Assembly (NCBI GenBank): GCA_027494015.1
Contig: JAOSJP010000034.1
Coordinates: 62,001 to 126,000 of the forward strand
Length of the DNA stretch: 64,000 nucleotides
Reading direction: 5' to 3'
DNA from: Anaerolineae bacterium
Lineage (GTDB): Bacteria; Chloroflexota; Anaerolineae; Aggregatilineales; Aggregatilineaceae
Positions 1-8,671 of this stretch are shown here, one piece after another. The notes under the pieces were generated by a model that saw nothing but the letters and a program-made list of their open reading frames with translations, did no database searches and had not been told where the DNA came from. The translations under genes were made by a program, and so were the position numbers. Each line of letters starts with the position of its first letter. Positions within the stretch are counted from its first letter, which is position 1.

Positions 1-159
1 CTGCTGCCGCTCAACGACGCCAGCGCCATGTCCGACGAGTTCGGTGGCCCGGCGGCGGTCTGGGCCTTTCTGTGGATTGTGGGCGATGCGCTGCTCATGG
101 GCGCGGCAGCCTATGTCACCTTCGTCCGTCCGCGCCACCAGCAGGCCGCAAGCGCGTGA
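1..159 (+). CDS. C-terminal fragment of a membrane protein
   Basis: The first frame is open from the window edge to a TGA at 157-159 and gives 52 residues. It holds one clear hydrophobic helix (AVWAFLWIVGDALLMGAAAY) and ends in a short basic tail (VRPRHQQAASA). The start lies outside the window, so the family cannot be named. It converges with the minus-strand gene beginning one base later, whose stop codon is at 161-163. Confidence 0.6.
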   Translation: MLPLNDASAMSDEFGGPAAVWAFLWIVGDALLMGAAAYVTFVRPRHQQAASA

Positions 160-160
160 G

Positions 161-640
161 CTACCCATCCGCTGACGGCGCGTCGTCGCCACCGCTTCCG
201 GCATCCACCTCATCGCCCTTCGGCTGCGGGCCAAACAGCGCGTAGATGACCACGCCGGACGAAGCGAGCAGAATCCCGCCAATGAACACGACCGCCTGCA
301 AGCGCCCAATCATTGGACGGTTGCCGGGCGTAGAGGGATGACTGCCAAAGCCCAACACATCGGCCAGGCCCGCCGCGCCGGCAACGAGCAGTCCCGTCAT
401 GGTCAGGCGGATGCCGATGTCCTGGGCCAGGGATGCGGGCTGCCCGGAATAGAACGCTTTCTTGGCGAAGTAATAGGCGCTGATGTACAGAATGGTGAAG
501 CCCAGCAGAATCACCAGCACCTGCAGCACACCAACGCCCTCGGCTGTCTCCAGCCCGATGATGCCGGGGAACAGGCCGATCAGCGTGATCACCGCGCCGA
601 GAGCGCCGATACTGATGCTGATCTCGCTGGTGCGTTCCAT
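161..640 (-). CDS. Small four-helix membrane protein, unknown function
   Basis: 159 residues from ATG at 640. There are about four hydrophobic segments (near residues 10-30, 38-58, 80-97 and 115-135), then a hydrophilic acidic tail of Gly, Asp and Ala. No catalytic motif is visible. It ends 13 bp downstream of the M19 dipeptidase stop on the same strand, so it may be the last gene of the peptidase/DsbA operon. I do not recognise the family. Confidence 0.6.
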   Translation of the reverse strand: MERTSEISISIGALGAVITLIGLFPGIIGLETAEGVGVLQVLVILLGFTILYISAYYFAKKAFYSGQPASLAQDIGIRLTMTGLLVAGAAGLADVLGFGSHPSTPGNRPMIGRLQAVVFIGGILLASSGVVIYALFGPQPKGDEVDAGSGGDDAPSADG

Positions 641-653
641 AGGTCACCTGCCG

Positions 654-1751
654 CTACGCTGGCAGCCCGGCGCGCAGGATGCGCAAGAAATTGCCGCTCA
701 GGATGGCCGACACGTCGGCAGGCGCATAACCGCGCGCGGCCAGCGCCGTGCCAATGGCCCACAGGTCCGCCGACGTTTCAAACTCTGCGGGCGCTGACGC
801 CGCGCCGAACCCGCCATCGAAGTCGCTGCCAATTCCCACATGACGGGCGCTGCCGGTGAGCTGGCAGACATGGTCAATGGCGGCAATCACCGTAGCCATC
901 GTCACGGCATCTTTGCGGTCGCCCGTCCGCCAGCCCGGCGCCAGGAACAGGTTATACGGCATGACGCCGATCGCGCCATCGCGCTCGGCGATGCGCTGGA
1001 TGATCTCGTCGGAGATGTTGCGGTCGGGGCGGTCGGGACAGAAGCGCAGCGGGTTGGCGTGGCTGGCATAGAGCGGGCCGTCATAACGATCCAGCGCCTC
1101 AGCGCACGCTTGTGGAGCCATGTGCGCCAGGTCGAGCACCATGCCCAGCCCAGCCATCACCTCCAGCAAGGCCCGGCCCAGCTCTGTCAGCGGGCCGGGG
1201 GCCTTCGTGCCGCCGCTGTAGCGTGTCTGCGACCAGGCCGGCCCGACAGCGCGCAGACCGCGCGCGTACCACTCTTCAAGCTGCTCCGGCTCCAGGATAG
1301 GATCGGCCCCTTCCATCGAGAGGATCACGCCCAGGTGATGATCCCCTACCCCGCTGCCGTCGCGCCAGGTCGCCAGCACAGCGTCCAGATCAGTCTGCGA
1401 AGTGATCAGGCGGATGCGCGGGTCGCTGTCGGCCAGGCGATGGTAGTAGTCCATCTGGCGCACGCCCCACGCATACGCCTCGGCGGGCGTCTCGTAGAGC
1501 ACCTGCTCGTCAGGATACGTCTTCGACCAGGCCGGGGCCACGAAAATGGAGGCGCAGGCAACCGCCACCCGGCCCAGCAGCAGCTCCGGCAGCCCAACCA
1601 TGCTGCGCCCGTGACGCTGGACGAAGATGGGATCGGTCTCTTGGCGGCGGCGTGCCCAGGCGCTCTGCAGAAAGTCACGCCCGTGATTGAGATAATTCCA
1701 GGCGATGTCCAGGTGCCCGTCAACGAGGATGTCCTGCGCCAAAACGCTCAT
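654..1751 (-). CDS. Membrane dipeptidase, peptidase family M19
   Basis: 365 residues, the usual length for the renal-dipeptidase family of zinc enzymes that cleave dipeptides. Metal-site motifs occur in the expected order: HLD in VDGHLDIAWNYLNHG near the N-terminus, the bridging Glu in SMEGADPI, a His in LDLAHMAP, a His in YASHANPLRF, and an Asp in GIGSDFDGGFG near residue 315. There is no signal peptide, so it is probably cytoplasmic. Its ATG overlaps the stop of the upstream DsbA-like gene by 4 bp (ATGA), indicating translational coupling. Family assignment is firm; the substrate is not known. Confidence 0.9.
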   Translation of the reverse strand: MSVLAQDILVDGHLDIAWNYLNHGRDFLQSAWARRRQETDPIFVQRHGRSMVGLPELLLGRVAVACASIFVAPAWSKTYPDEQVLYETPAEAYAWGVRQMDYYHRLADSDPRIRLITSQTDLDAVLATWRDGSGVGDHHLGVILSMEGADPILEPEQLEEWYARGLRAVGPAWSQTRYSGGTKAPGPLTELGRALLEVMAGLGMVLDLAHMAPQACAEALDRYDGPLYASHANPLRFCPDRPDRNISDEIIQRIAERDGAIGVMPYNLFLAPGWRTGDRKDAVTMATVIAAIDHVCQLTGSARHVGIGSDFDGGFGAASAPAEFETSADLWAIGTALAARGYAPADVSAILSGNFLRILRAGLPA

Positions 1752-2497
1752 GAGAAAGGGGCCTCCGCGCTGCCACCCGCGATCACCAGCGCGTCAAACT
1801 CGCGGTAGTCCTGCACTTTCTGGCCGTTGATGAAGAAGCTCGGCGTGCCGGTCAGCCCGCGCCGCTCGAACTCCGCCCGCGCGCGGTCGAGCACGTCCTG
1901 CACGGCACTGCCGCGCATACAGGCGTCGAAGGCAGCCATGTCCAGACCCAGGGCTTGCGCGCCCTTGCGGACGCGCCGCGAGTCAAAGGTGGAAGTCACG
2001 AAGCGCCGCTGCCAGTCATACAGCACGTCCACCATGGTCCACACCTGGCCCTGCTCGCCCGCGCACAGCGCGGCTTTGCCCGCTTCTCTGGCACCCCAGC
2101 CAATATGCGGCACGGGGACAAACACGAACTGCACTTCCCCGGCAGCGATGGCGTCGAGCAGGGTGAGGAACTGCCCTTCGTGGAACTCGCGGCAGTGCGG
2201 ACAGGCGAAGCTGGAGAAGTCCTCAACAAGAGTGGGCGCATCGGGGCTGCCCAGGCGGGGAAACCCTTGCGCCGTGACGCCCTGCTCCAACCCTGCGTAC
2301 TGAGCGCCCGCGCCTTCTGGAATGGGCGCGTCCAGGGGTCGCAGCAGGTAATACGCGGCTGCGGCGGCCAGGATGATCCCCAGGATGCTGATGGCAATCA
2401 ACCACCCGCGCAGGCGCGCTGGTCTGCCGTCACGCGCCAACGCGCCCGGTTTGGGAGAGGCTGACGTGGGAGAAGAATGCTGCGGCTGTGAAGTCAT
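1748..2497 (-). CDS. Membrane-anchored DsbA-like thioredoxin-fold protein
   Basis: 249 residues. A basic, Pro/Ser-rich cytoplasmic stretch is followed by one transmembrane helix near residues 30-52 (GWLIAISILGIILAAAAAYY). The extracytoplasmic thioredoxin domain carries the redox motif CPHC in FSSFACPHCREFH near residue 98. The C-terminal part has the typical GTPSFFINGQKV element with the cis-Pro loop. The family (BdbD/DsbA-like) oxidises or isomerises disulfides in exported proteins. It overlaps the dipeptidase gene by 4 bp and follows the HAD gene by about 30 bp in a minus-strand operon. Confidence 0.88.
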   Translation of the reverse strand: MTSQPQHSSPTSASPKPGALARDGRPARLRGWLIAISILGIILAAAAAYYLLRPLDAPIPEGAGAQYAGLEQGVTAQGFPRLGSPDAPTLVEDFSSFACPHCREFHEGQFLTLLDAIAAGEVQFVFVPVPHIGWGAREAGKAALCAGEQGQVWTMVDVLYDWQRRFVTSTFDSRRVRKGAQALGLDMAAFDACMRGSAVQDVLDRARAEFERRGLTGTPSFFINGQKVQDYREFDALVIAGGSAEAPFS

Positions 2498-2525
2498 GCG
2501 TTGCTCATTTCAAGGCGGGGCGCGG

Positions 2526-3275
2526 TCAGCGCCACTGTTCCACGATGGCAGCCAACTGGGGGAGCGATTGGATGGTGGCATCGGGCGTCGCCTGCAACCC
2601 ATCCGGCATCCAGCGGTGCCGCTGCTCGATCCAGACCGCGCGCAGGCCCGCCTGCTGCGCCCCCCACACGTCGAAATACAGGCTGTCGCCCACATAAACC
2701 GCTTCTTCAGGAGCCAGCCCCAGCGCCTGAAGGCTCAGGGTGAATATCTCGCTTCCCGGCTTCCACGCCTCGACATCCGCCGAGAAGATCAGATGCTCCA
2801 GATAAGGCAGCAGCCCGAATCGCTCCAGATCGTCCAGATGGTAGCGGCCCGGCCAGTGCGTGTTGGAGACCAGGCCAACGCGCAGCCCTTGCCGGCGCAG
2901 CGCGGCCAGCGTCTCCGCCGCGCCTTCGAGCGGGTATACGTGGGCCTGGATCGCCCCCGTGTAGGCGAGGCCCGCGCGCTCCACCAGATCGTCCGGCAGA
3001 TCAGGAAGGTCCCACAGCGCGGCAACGAGCCTCATCTGGCGGTGCAGCTTCAGGTCTTTGACATCTGCGGTTGCGATGTTGCTCCACACGCTCAGCGCGT
3101 GCTGCCAGGCGCGCGCCAGGGCCTCGTCCTCCGGCGGCAGGGAGTAGCCCGCATCGCGCAGCACGGCATAGACCACGCGAGCGCCTGTCTTTTCGGTCTC
3201 TTCCCAGGTGGCGTCGGGGGCGTTGTAGTGCAGCAGAGTGCCCCCCATATCGAAGATCACGCCGCGAACCGTCAT
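2526..3275 (-). CDS. HAD-superfamily hydrolase
   Basis: 249 residues with all four HAD motifs. Motif I is IFDMGGTLLHY near residue 8; the second Asp of the usual DxD pair is Gly here (DMG), which is seen in some HAD phosphatase branches. Motif II is LVSNTHW, motif III is the Lys in AWKPGSEIF, and motif IV is YVGDSLYFDVWGA. The helical insertion between motifs I and II fits a C1-cap enzyme acting on a small phosphorylated metabolite. The substrate cannot be inferred. It lies between the M42 peptidase (20 bp upstream) and the DsbA-like gene on the same strand. Confidence 0.85.
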   Translation of the reverse strand: MTVRGVIFDMGGTLLHYNAPDATWEETEKTGARVVYAVLRDAGYSLPPEDEALARAWQHALSVWSNIATADVKDLKLHRQMRLVAALWDLPDLPDDLVERAGLAYTGAIQAHVYPLEGAAETLAALRRQGLRVGLVSNTHWPGRYHLDDLERFGLLPYLEHLIFSADVEAWKPGSEIFTLSLQALGLAPEEAVYVGDSLYFDVWGAQQAGLRAVWIEQRHRWMPDGLQATPDATIQSLPQLAAIVEQWR

Positions 3276-3294
3276 CGCGCCTTCCTCCAGGCAA

Positions 3295-4347
3295 TCAGGC
3301 GAGCAGATAGCGGGCGATGAGATGGGCGCAGTGCAGGATGCTCTCCTGATGCGTGCGCTCGTAAGCGTGCGAAGCGTCCACGCCCGGCCCGATCAGCGCG
3401 ACCTGAGCCGTGCCCCCACTGAACCAATACGCTTCTCCGTCCGAACTGTAATGTGGGTAGATGTCCAGCTTGTAGGGGATACGGGCCTCGCCAGCGAGCG
3501 CCCGCAGCTTCTGCGTCAGCGCCAGGTGGTAGGGGCCGCGCGCATCCTTGACGCAGATGCCCACGCTGAACTCGTCGGAGTTCTGCCCCTCCCCCACCGC
3601 GGCCATGTCCACCGCGACCAATTCGTGCAGGCCCGCCGGCAAACCCTCCGCGCCGCCATGCCCGACCTCTTCATACGTAGCGATCAGCGCAGTGGTCGTC
3701 TGGGCAGGGCGCAGCCCGGCCTCGTGCAGCGCGCAGAACGCGCCGTAAATGGCGGCGACTCCTGCCTTGTCGTCCAGGTGGCGCGAGCGGATGAAGCCCT
3801 CCGCGCCGATTTCGACGCGCGGATCGAGGAAGACAAAATCGCCAACCCCCACGCCAAGCGCGCGCGTGTCGTCCGCGCTGTGCGTGCGCGCATCCAGGCG
3901 CACCTCCATCGTCTCCCCGCTGCGCGGCTCGTCACCCGCTTCGCGGTGAATGTGGACACTGGCCTGAACGGGCAGCACCGTGCCTCGCAGCCGTCGGTCA
4001 TCGGCGGTGCGGACGGTCACGCCCTCACCTTCAACCGCGTTCCACATGAAGTGACCCAGTTGGGTCAGCTTGAGCCGCCCATTGGGCTTGATCTCCTTGA
4101 CCATCAGACCCAGCGTATCCACATGAGCAGTCAGGCCGCGCGGGGCGTCGCGGCGCTCGCCCGGCCAGCGCACCACGAGCGCGCCTTTGAGGGTGCGCTC
4201 CAGAGCCAGATCGCGAATCCCCAAACCGGCGAAGGCCTCCTCAATGTACGGAACGGCCTCGACCGAGTATCCGGTGGGGCTGGGCGTGTTGAGCAGGCCG
4301 ACGAGAAACTCGATGGCGCGCCCAGCGTCGAGCCGGAGTTGTGACAT
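3295..4347 (-). CDS. M42-family aminopeptidase (glutamyl aminopeptidase/endoglucanase-like)
   Basis: The frame is open back to 4572, but that extension is translation of the repeat element. The start is placed at ATG 4347 (MSQLRLDAGRA), behind a GGGAGA Shine-Dalgarno, giving 351 residues. Co-catalytic metal motifs are present: His-Asp in LTAHVDTLGLMV, HLDDKAG, the Glu pair in TYEEVGHGG, Asp in VAVDMAAVG, and a terminal His in DASHAYERTH. M42 enzymes form large tetrahedral complexes that trim peptides in the cytoplasm. It heads the minus-strand run that also holds a dipeptidase, which suggests peptide turnover. Confidence 0.88.
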   Translation of the reverse strand: MSQLRLDAGRAIEFLVGLLNTPSPTGYSVEAVPYIEEAFAGLGIRDLALERTLKGALVVRWPGERRDAPRGLTAHVDTLGLMVKEIKPNGRLKLTQLGHFMWNAVEGEGVTVRTADDRRLRGTVLPVQASVHIHREAGDEPRSGETMEVRLDARTHSADDTRALGVGVGDFVFLDPRVEIGAEGFIRSRHLDDKAGVAAIYGAFCALHEAGLRPAQTTTALIATYEEVGHGGAEGLPAGLHELVAVDMAAVGEGQNSDEFSVGICVKDARGPYHLALTQKLRALAGEARIPYKLDIYPHYSSDGEAYWFSGGTAQVALIGPGVDASHAYERTHQESILHCAHLIARYLLA

Positions 4348-4430
4348 GGGGTTTCTCCCGGATAGTGGCTGCACAAGGGACTGACGACGCCGAAGTATAA
4401 CCCGGCACGCCGCGCTTGGCGAGAGCGTAA

Positions 4431-4640
4431 CAGGGTGCGTGCAAAGATTGTCAGCGACTTGTTTGACGGGTATTGACCTCACCCCCAGCCTCGCTGCGCT
4501 CGGCTCTTCCCCCTCTCCGTCAACGGAGAGGGGGCGGCGAGGCGCGTCAGCGCCGAGCGGGGGTGAGGTCAACCAGGGCGCAGCAGAGCAGCGCCCCTAC
4601 CTGACAGGCTTTGCACGTACCCCCTGTCAACCTTTGCACG
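4431..4640. repeat. Dispersed palindromic repeat, copy 1
   Basis: A full-length copy of the roughly 200-bp repeat family found about ten times in this window. Both ends carry an inverted terminal motif of the type GTGCGTGCAAA. The interior is a large imperfect palindrome built on CCTCACCCCCAGCCTCGCT and its complement, closing on a CCCTCTCCGT/ACGGAGAGGG hairpin near 4510-4535. It has no coding content; it lies between the M42 and PfkB genes. Confidence 0.8.
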
Positions 4641-4774
4641 CATCCACGTAACGCAGGCTCTGCGCCCCCGCATTGACGGCGCGGTCAGCCTGGGGCACAA
4701 TCTGAGCAAGAGACGGTGAGGCTGGCGCGCTGCCTGGCGATTCCAGTCCGCCGGCAGGCACAAGGAGCGCAGTC

Positions 4775-5710
4775 ATGAACCCTGACGGGCCGGTAGTGGT
4801 GATCGGGGCGGCTGGCATAGACGTTAAGGGACGCCCCGGCGAAGCCTTGCGAATGGGCATGTCGAACGCGGGCGTCGTGCGCAGCAGCGTCGGCGGGGTG
4901 GCGCGCAACATCGCCGAGAACCTGGCGCGGCTGGAAGTGCCCACGGTGCTCCTTTCGGCAGTGGGACAGGACCCACCCGGCGAGTTCCTGCTGGAATACA
5001 CGCAGGCCGCCGGCGTGGACACGAGTCATGTCCTGCGCCTGGCACAAGAGAACACGGGCGGCTATGCGGCCATCTTCGATGAGGCAGGCCAGCTCGTCGT
5101 CGCCATCAGCGAATACGACATCGTCGGCCAGATCACGCCCGGCTATGTGCAGCGCTGCCGCCGCCTGTTCGCCGAAGCGTCGCTGATAGTGCTGGATGTC
5201 AATCTCAGCCCCCGGACGCTGGAATCGGTCTTCCGCTGGGCCAGGCGCTACGGGGTGCCGATCTGCGCCGACCCAACTTCGCCCGTCCTGGCGACCAGGC
5301 TCATCCCCTACCTGCCTGATCTGATGATGGTCGCCCCAGACGCCAGCGAAGCCGCGGTGCTGTGCGGCGCGCCAGAGCCGCCAGCGACCAGCGCCGCCGC
5401 GATTGAGACAGCCCAATGCCTGGTCAGCATGGGCGTAGACATTGCGGTAGTCACCATGGCCGAACAGGGACTCGCCTACGCCGATGGGAGCAGCGCCGGC
5501 CACGTCGCCGCGCTGCGCACGCAGGTCGTGGACACGACCGGCAGCGGTGATGCGGTCACAGCGGCGGTCATTTTCGGGCTGCTGCACGAGATGCCCATTG
5601 ATGAGGCCGTTCGCCTGGGCGCGTCCGCAGCGGCACTGACGCTGCGCGCGCGCCACACCGTCGTCCCCGATCTCAGCCTGGATCGGCTGTACGACGAACT
5701 CATTATCTGA
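4775..5710 (+). CDS. PfkB-family carbohydrate kinase, probably pseudouridine kinase
   Basis: 311 residues from ATG 4775 behind an AAGGAG site at 4762-4767. The PfkB signature 2 DTTGSGDAVTAA, with the catalytic Asp, is near residue 250. The N-terminal half follows the YeiC/PsuK pattern: GAAGIDVKG, SNAGVVRSSVGGVARNIAEN, LLSAVGQD, ENTGGYAAIFDEAG and ISEYDI. In that family the enzyme phosphorylates pseudouridine to pseudouridine 5'-phosphate, the entry step of pseudouridine breakdown. No pseudouridine-5'-phosphate glycosidase is next to it, so the substrate remains an inference; ribokinase-like sugar kinase is the alternative. Confidence 0.8.
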   Translation: MNPDGPVVVIGAAGIDVKGRPGEALRMGMSNAGVVRSSVGGVARNIAENLARLEVPTVLLSAVGQDPPGEFLLEYTQAAGVDTSHVLRLAQENTGGYAAIFDEAGQLVVAISEYDIVGQITPGYVQRCRRLFAEASLIVLDVNLSPRTLESVFRWARRYGVPICADPTSPVLATRLIPYLPDLMMVAPDASEAAVLCGAPEPPATSAAAIETAQCLVSMGVDIAVVTMAEQGLAYADGSSAGHVAALRTQVVDTTGSGDAVTAAVIFGLLHEMPIDEAVRLGASAAALTLRARHTVVPDLSLDRLYDELII

Positions 5711-5810
5711 CAGAAGATGCCTGTCAGTCGGAGTCCGGTGCCTTGACCCATAGCGCTCTTGCCACTCACGACTCATCGTTGATGACTCGCACTCACTCAA
5801 GGACGAAGCC

Positions 5811-6531
5811 ATGCCGACGCCCGTTCAATCCGCCCCTCTTGATCCGCAGACGCTCGCTCTGCGCCGCAAGCAGTACGCCCAGATTGCCGAGCTGCTGGAG
5901 GACCTCTACGGCTACCCCACCTGGCGGCAGCATCTTTTGCCGGTTGATGAGCTGGTCAGCACGATCCTGAGTCAGAGCACCACCGACTCCAACCGGGACA
6001 TGGCCTTCGCAGCGCTCCGGGCGCGCTTCCCGTCCTGGGAGGCGGTGCGCGACGCGCCCGTCGAGGACGTGATTGAGACGATCCGCCCGGCGGGCCTGGG
6101 CAATCAGAAGGGGCCGCGCATCCAGGAGGCGCTGCACACCATCACGCGCGAGCGCGGTGCGCTATCGCTCGACTTCCTGGCCGACCTGGATGTTGCGGCG
6201 GGCAAAGCCTGGCTGACCCGGCTCAACGGCATCGGGCCGAAGACGGCGGCGATCATCCTGCTGTTCGTCTTCAACAAGCCCGCCTTTCCGGTGGACACGC
6301 ACATTCACCGCGTGACCGGGCGGCTGGGCCTGATCGGGCCGAAGACCAGCGCCGAGCGCGCGCACATCGAGCTAGAGGCGATCATCCCGCCGGAGGATTA
6401 CTACGCTGGTCACCTGAACATCATCCGGCACGGGCGCGAAGATATGCCAGGCGCGGCGGCCCCGCTGTGAAGTGTGCCCCCTGACCGTGTACTGCGATTA
6501 CTTCCAGCGCGTCCGTCCTGACAGAGGGTGA
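5811..6531 (+). CDS. nth: Endonuclease III-like DNA glycosylase, interrupted by a +1 frameshift
   Basis: The helix-hairpin-helix motif with catalytic Lys is LNGIGPKTAAI, and the catalytic Asp is in FPVDTHIHRVTGRLG. The frame from ATG 5811 stops at 6468-6470 just before the [4Fe-4S] site. Moving one base forward near 6437-6444 restores HGREICQARRPRCEVCPLTV and then YC, which is exactly the C-x6-C-x2-C-x5-C cluster ligand set of this family, ending at TGA 6529-6531 (about 240 residues). The enzyme removes oxidised pyrimidines and nicks abasic sites in base-excision repair. The shift is probably a sequence error; if real, the product would lack its iron-sulfur cluster. Confidence 0.85.
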
Positions 6532-6539
6532 GGCTCAGC

Positions 6540-6745
6540 CGCGCGGGTGCGTGCAGAACCTATACAGGTAGGGGCGCTGCTCTGCTGCGCCCTGGTTGAC
6601 CTCACCCCCGCGAGGCCCACTGACGCGGGCCTCGCCGCCCCCTCTCCGTCAACGGAGAGGGGGCAAGCCGAGCGCAGCGAGGCTGGGGGTGAGGTCAATA
6701 TCCCCACGCCAAACAAGTCGCTGTCAACTTTTGTACGCACCCCCC
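6540..6745. repeat. Dispersed palindromic repeat, copy 2
   Basis: Full-length copy in the opposite orientation to copy 1. It begins with GCGTGCAGAACCTATACAGG and the GGGGCGCTGCTCTGCTGCGCCC arm, passes through the CTCTCCGTCAACGGAGAG core near 6644-6661, and ends with AAACAAGTCGCTGTCAACTT and TTTGTACGCACC. It sits between the nth terminus and the tRNA-Leu promoter. Confidence 0.8.
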
Positions 6746-6757
6746 TGTGCGAGGACT

Positions 6758-6786
6758 TTGACCGGGCGAATCGCTCGTGCTACACT
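6758..6786 (+). promoter_or_regulatory. Sigma-70-type promoter of tRNA-Leu
   Basis: TTGACC at 6758-6763, a 17-bp spacer, then TACACT at 6781-6786. The -35 box matches the consensus at five of six positions. Its -10 box ends 19 bp before the tRNA 5' end, which leaves a short leader for RNase P processing. Confidence 0.6.
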
Positions 6787-6804
6787 TGACCGCAGCCTTT
6801 CGAT

Positions 6805-6887
6805 GGGGCAGTGGCGGAACGGTAGACGCCGCGGACTTAAAATCCGCTGAGGGTGACCTCGTGTGAGTTCGAATCTCACCTGCCCTA
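6805..6887 (+). tRNA. tRNA-Leu(TAA)
   Basis: 83 nt with the long variable arm expected of a leucine tRNA. The acceptor stem is GGGGCAG (6805-6811) with CTGCCCT (6880-6886); the first pair is G-U. The anticodon arm is GCGGA-CTTAAAA-TCCGC, so the anticodon is TAA, reading UUA. The T arm reads GTGAG-TTCGAAT-CTCAC. The 3' CCA is not encoded (TCT follows the discriminator A). Confidence 0.92.
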
Positions 6888-7111
6888 TCTGCGACAGCCT
6901 GAGTCCCCCTTCCTAATGGAGATACCAAAACGACATCACACAATCGCTGTGGGTGATGAGTCCTGAGTCAGGAGTCTTGAGCCTAGAGCACAGGACACTC
7001 TTTACGACTCACGACTCAGGACTGAAAACCCCTGATCATGCGGATTTGAATTGGTTCCTCCATAAGCGCCTCAGCGGGCGCTCTTTCGGTTAGCGCGCTG
7101 CCGCCAGTTGC
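6888..7111. other. Non-coding spacer with direct and inverted short repeats
   Basis: About 220 bp with no supportable gene. At 6957-7021 it holds reiterated elements such as GAGTCCTGAGTCAGGAGTC and CGACTCACGACTCAGGACT, which can pair with each other. A similar CACTCACGACTCATCG string precedes nth at about 5762, so this is a low-complexity repeat type. No promoter or terminator is clear here. Confidence 0.4.
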
Positions 7112-7320
7112 CTGGGTGCGTGCAAAACCTGTCAGGTAGGGGCGCTGCTCTGCAGCGCCCTGGTTGACCTCACCCCCGCTCGGCGCTGAGGCGCTCAGAC
7201 ACCAGACTTCCGAAGTCTTCGAGATTTCGGAAGTCTATTCTGGGACCGAGCGGGGCGAGGCTGGGGGTGAGGTCAATATCCCCGCGTCCAGCGAGTCGCT
7301 GTCAACTTTTGCACGCACCA
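7112..7320. repeat. Dispersed palindromic repeat, copy 3 (variant core)
   Basis: Same outer arms as copy 2 (GTGCGTGCAAAACCTGTCAG at the left; GTCGCTGTCAACTTTTGCAC at the right). The usual CCCTCTCCGT hairpin core is replaced by a different palindrome based on CAGACTTCCGAAGTCT and ATTTCGGAAGTCT at 7199-7233. The outer element is conserved while the centre is exchanged. Confidence 0.8.
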
Positions 7321-7334
7321 GTTGCCTTTTCCCT

Positions 7335-7364
7335 TTGACGCGCCGTCGCGTTCCATGTTACAGT
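7335..7364 (+). promoter_or_regulatory. Promoter of the yacL-like gene
   Basis: TTGACG at 7335-7340, an 18-bp spacer and TACAGT at 7359-7364, preceded by TGT (extended -10). A transcript from about 7371 would carry a 208-nt leader before the ATG at 7579. That argues against the longer reading frame that opens at 7363. Confidence 0.5.
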
Positions 7365-7578
7365 GACAGTGACAGCAGTCTCCGGCCTGCGAACGCTCTG
7401 GCGAATACGCCGGACAGGTCGGGGTCTTATCTCGACGGGCATTATCACAACGGCGCGCACTCGCTCGCGCCAGCCAGAGGCCACTCCTGCACGACTGTGC
7501 GAAGAGAGGCGCGGCTGGACCGCCGTTCATCTTATCATCCGGGCGGGGGCGGGAACGCGGCCAGGGAGATATCTTCTC

Positions 7579-8643
7579 ATGAGCCTGGACTTCTTCTTGC
7601 GCCTGGTGGGCATGATGGTGTTCACCCTGCTTGGCGCGCTCCTCGGTATTGATCTGTCTGACGCGCTGAATCTCCCCCCCGAAGCGAGCGGCCTGACCTT
7701 CTCGCTGATGGGCGCGCTGGCGGGCCTGATCATCACCCCCTGGATCACGACGTACCCGGCGCGTGCGGCTCGCCGTGCCATCCTCAAGATGCCGCCTGAG
7801 AAGCTGGTCAGCGCGCTGGTGGGTCTCGTTCTGGGCATGGCGGTGGCGGCGATGTTCGCCTGGCCGCTCTCGCTGCTGCCAGACCCGTTCGGGCAGCTCC
7901 TGCCAACCGTCATCGCCCTGATCACCGTATACGTCAGCATCGTGGTCTTTTCGCTGCGCGCCCAGGATGTATTCGCGCTGTTCGGCGGGCTGCTGCGCGC
8001 CAGCCCCGGCGCACTGCGGATGCTGCCCGGCGGAGCAACCGGCGAAGTTCTGCTCGATACAAGCGTGATCATTGACGGGCGCATCCTGGACATCAGCCAG
8101 ACCGGGTTCATTCAGGGCGCGCTGCTGGTGCCGCGCTTTGTGCTCAACGAGCTGCAGCACGTGGCCGACTCACCGGAGTTGCTGCGCCGCAACCGGGGCA
8201 AGCGCGGCCTGGATGTGCTCAGCGAGCTTCAGCAGCGCAGCCGCACGCCCGTCCGCGTCATTGACGACGACATTTCGGGCGCGGACGAAGTAGACGAGAA
8301 GCTGGTGTTGCTGGCCAGGCAGCGCAACATTCCCGTGATGACCAACGACTTCAACCTGAACCGCGTGGCCGAGCTGCAGGGCGTCACCGTGCTGAACATC
8401 AACGAGCTGGCCAATGCGGTCAAAGCCATCTACCTGCCCGGCGAAGTCATTGACATCCACATCGTCTTGGAAGGGCGCGAGCTGGATCAGGGCGTCGGCT
8501 ACCTCGAGGACGGCACGATGATCGTTATTGAGGACGGCAAGCGCTACATGGATCGAACCATCCCCGTGTTGATCACGCGCTATATCGTCACCAATGCCGG
8601 GCGTATGTATTTCGCCCAGCCCGAAGGCTCGCTGCGCCGCTAA
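7579..8643 (+). CDS. yacL: YacL-like membrane PIN/TRAM-domain protein
   Basis: 354 residues from ATG 7579 (MSLDFFLRLVGMM), chosen because GGGAGAT lies 10 bp upstream and the promoter lies at 7335-7364. Four transmembrane helices occupy residues 1-130. They are followed by a PIN nuclease domain with acidic residues in VLLDTSVIIDGRI, VLNELQ, DEKL and MTNDFNLN. A C-terminal TRAM-like RNA-binding domain follows (LPGEVIDIHIVLEGRELDQG). The family is usually found beside cysS/ispD and is thought to be an RNase, although the PIN activity is not well characterised. cysS follows 110 bp downstream. Confidence 0.88.
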   Translation: MSLDFFLRLVGMMVFTLLGALLGIDLSDALNLPPEASGLTFSLMGALAGLIITPWITTYPARAARRAILKMPPEKLVSALVGLVLGMAVAAMFAWPLSLLPDPFGQLLPTVIALITVYVSIVVFSLRAQDVFALFGGLLRASPGALRMLPGGATGEVLLDTSVIIDGRILDISQTGFIQGALLVPRFVLNELQHVADSPELLRRNRGKRGLDVLSELQQRSRTPVRVIDDDISGADEVDEKLVLLARQRNIPVMTNDFNLNRVAELQGVTVLNINELANAVKAIYLPGEVIDIHIVLEGRELDQGVGYLEDGTMIVIEDGKRYMDRTIPVLITRYIVTNAGRMYFAQPEGSLRR

Positions 8644-8671
8644 CACCCGCCCAAGACGTGCGATACCAGCC

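Noticed and set aside
4348..4572. N-terminal extension of the M42 aminopeptidase
   Set aside because: These codons are repeat-derived; a good ribosome binding site and the conserved family start lie at 4347.
7363..7578. N-terminal extension of the YacL-like protein
   Set aside because: The extended frame starts within the promoter, and the family begins at the first membrane helix, as at ATG 7579.
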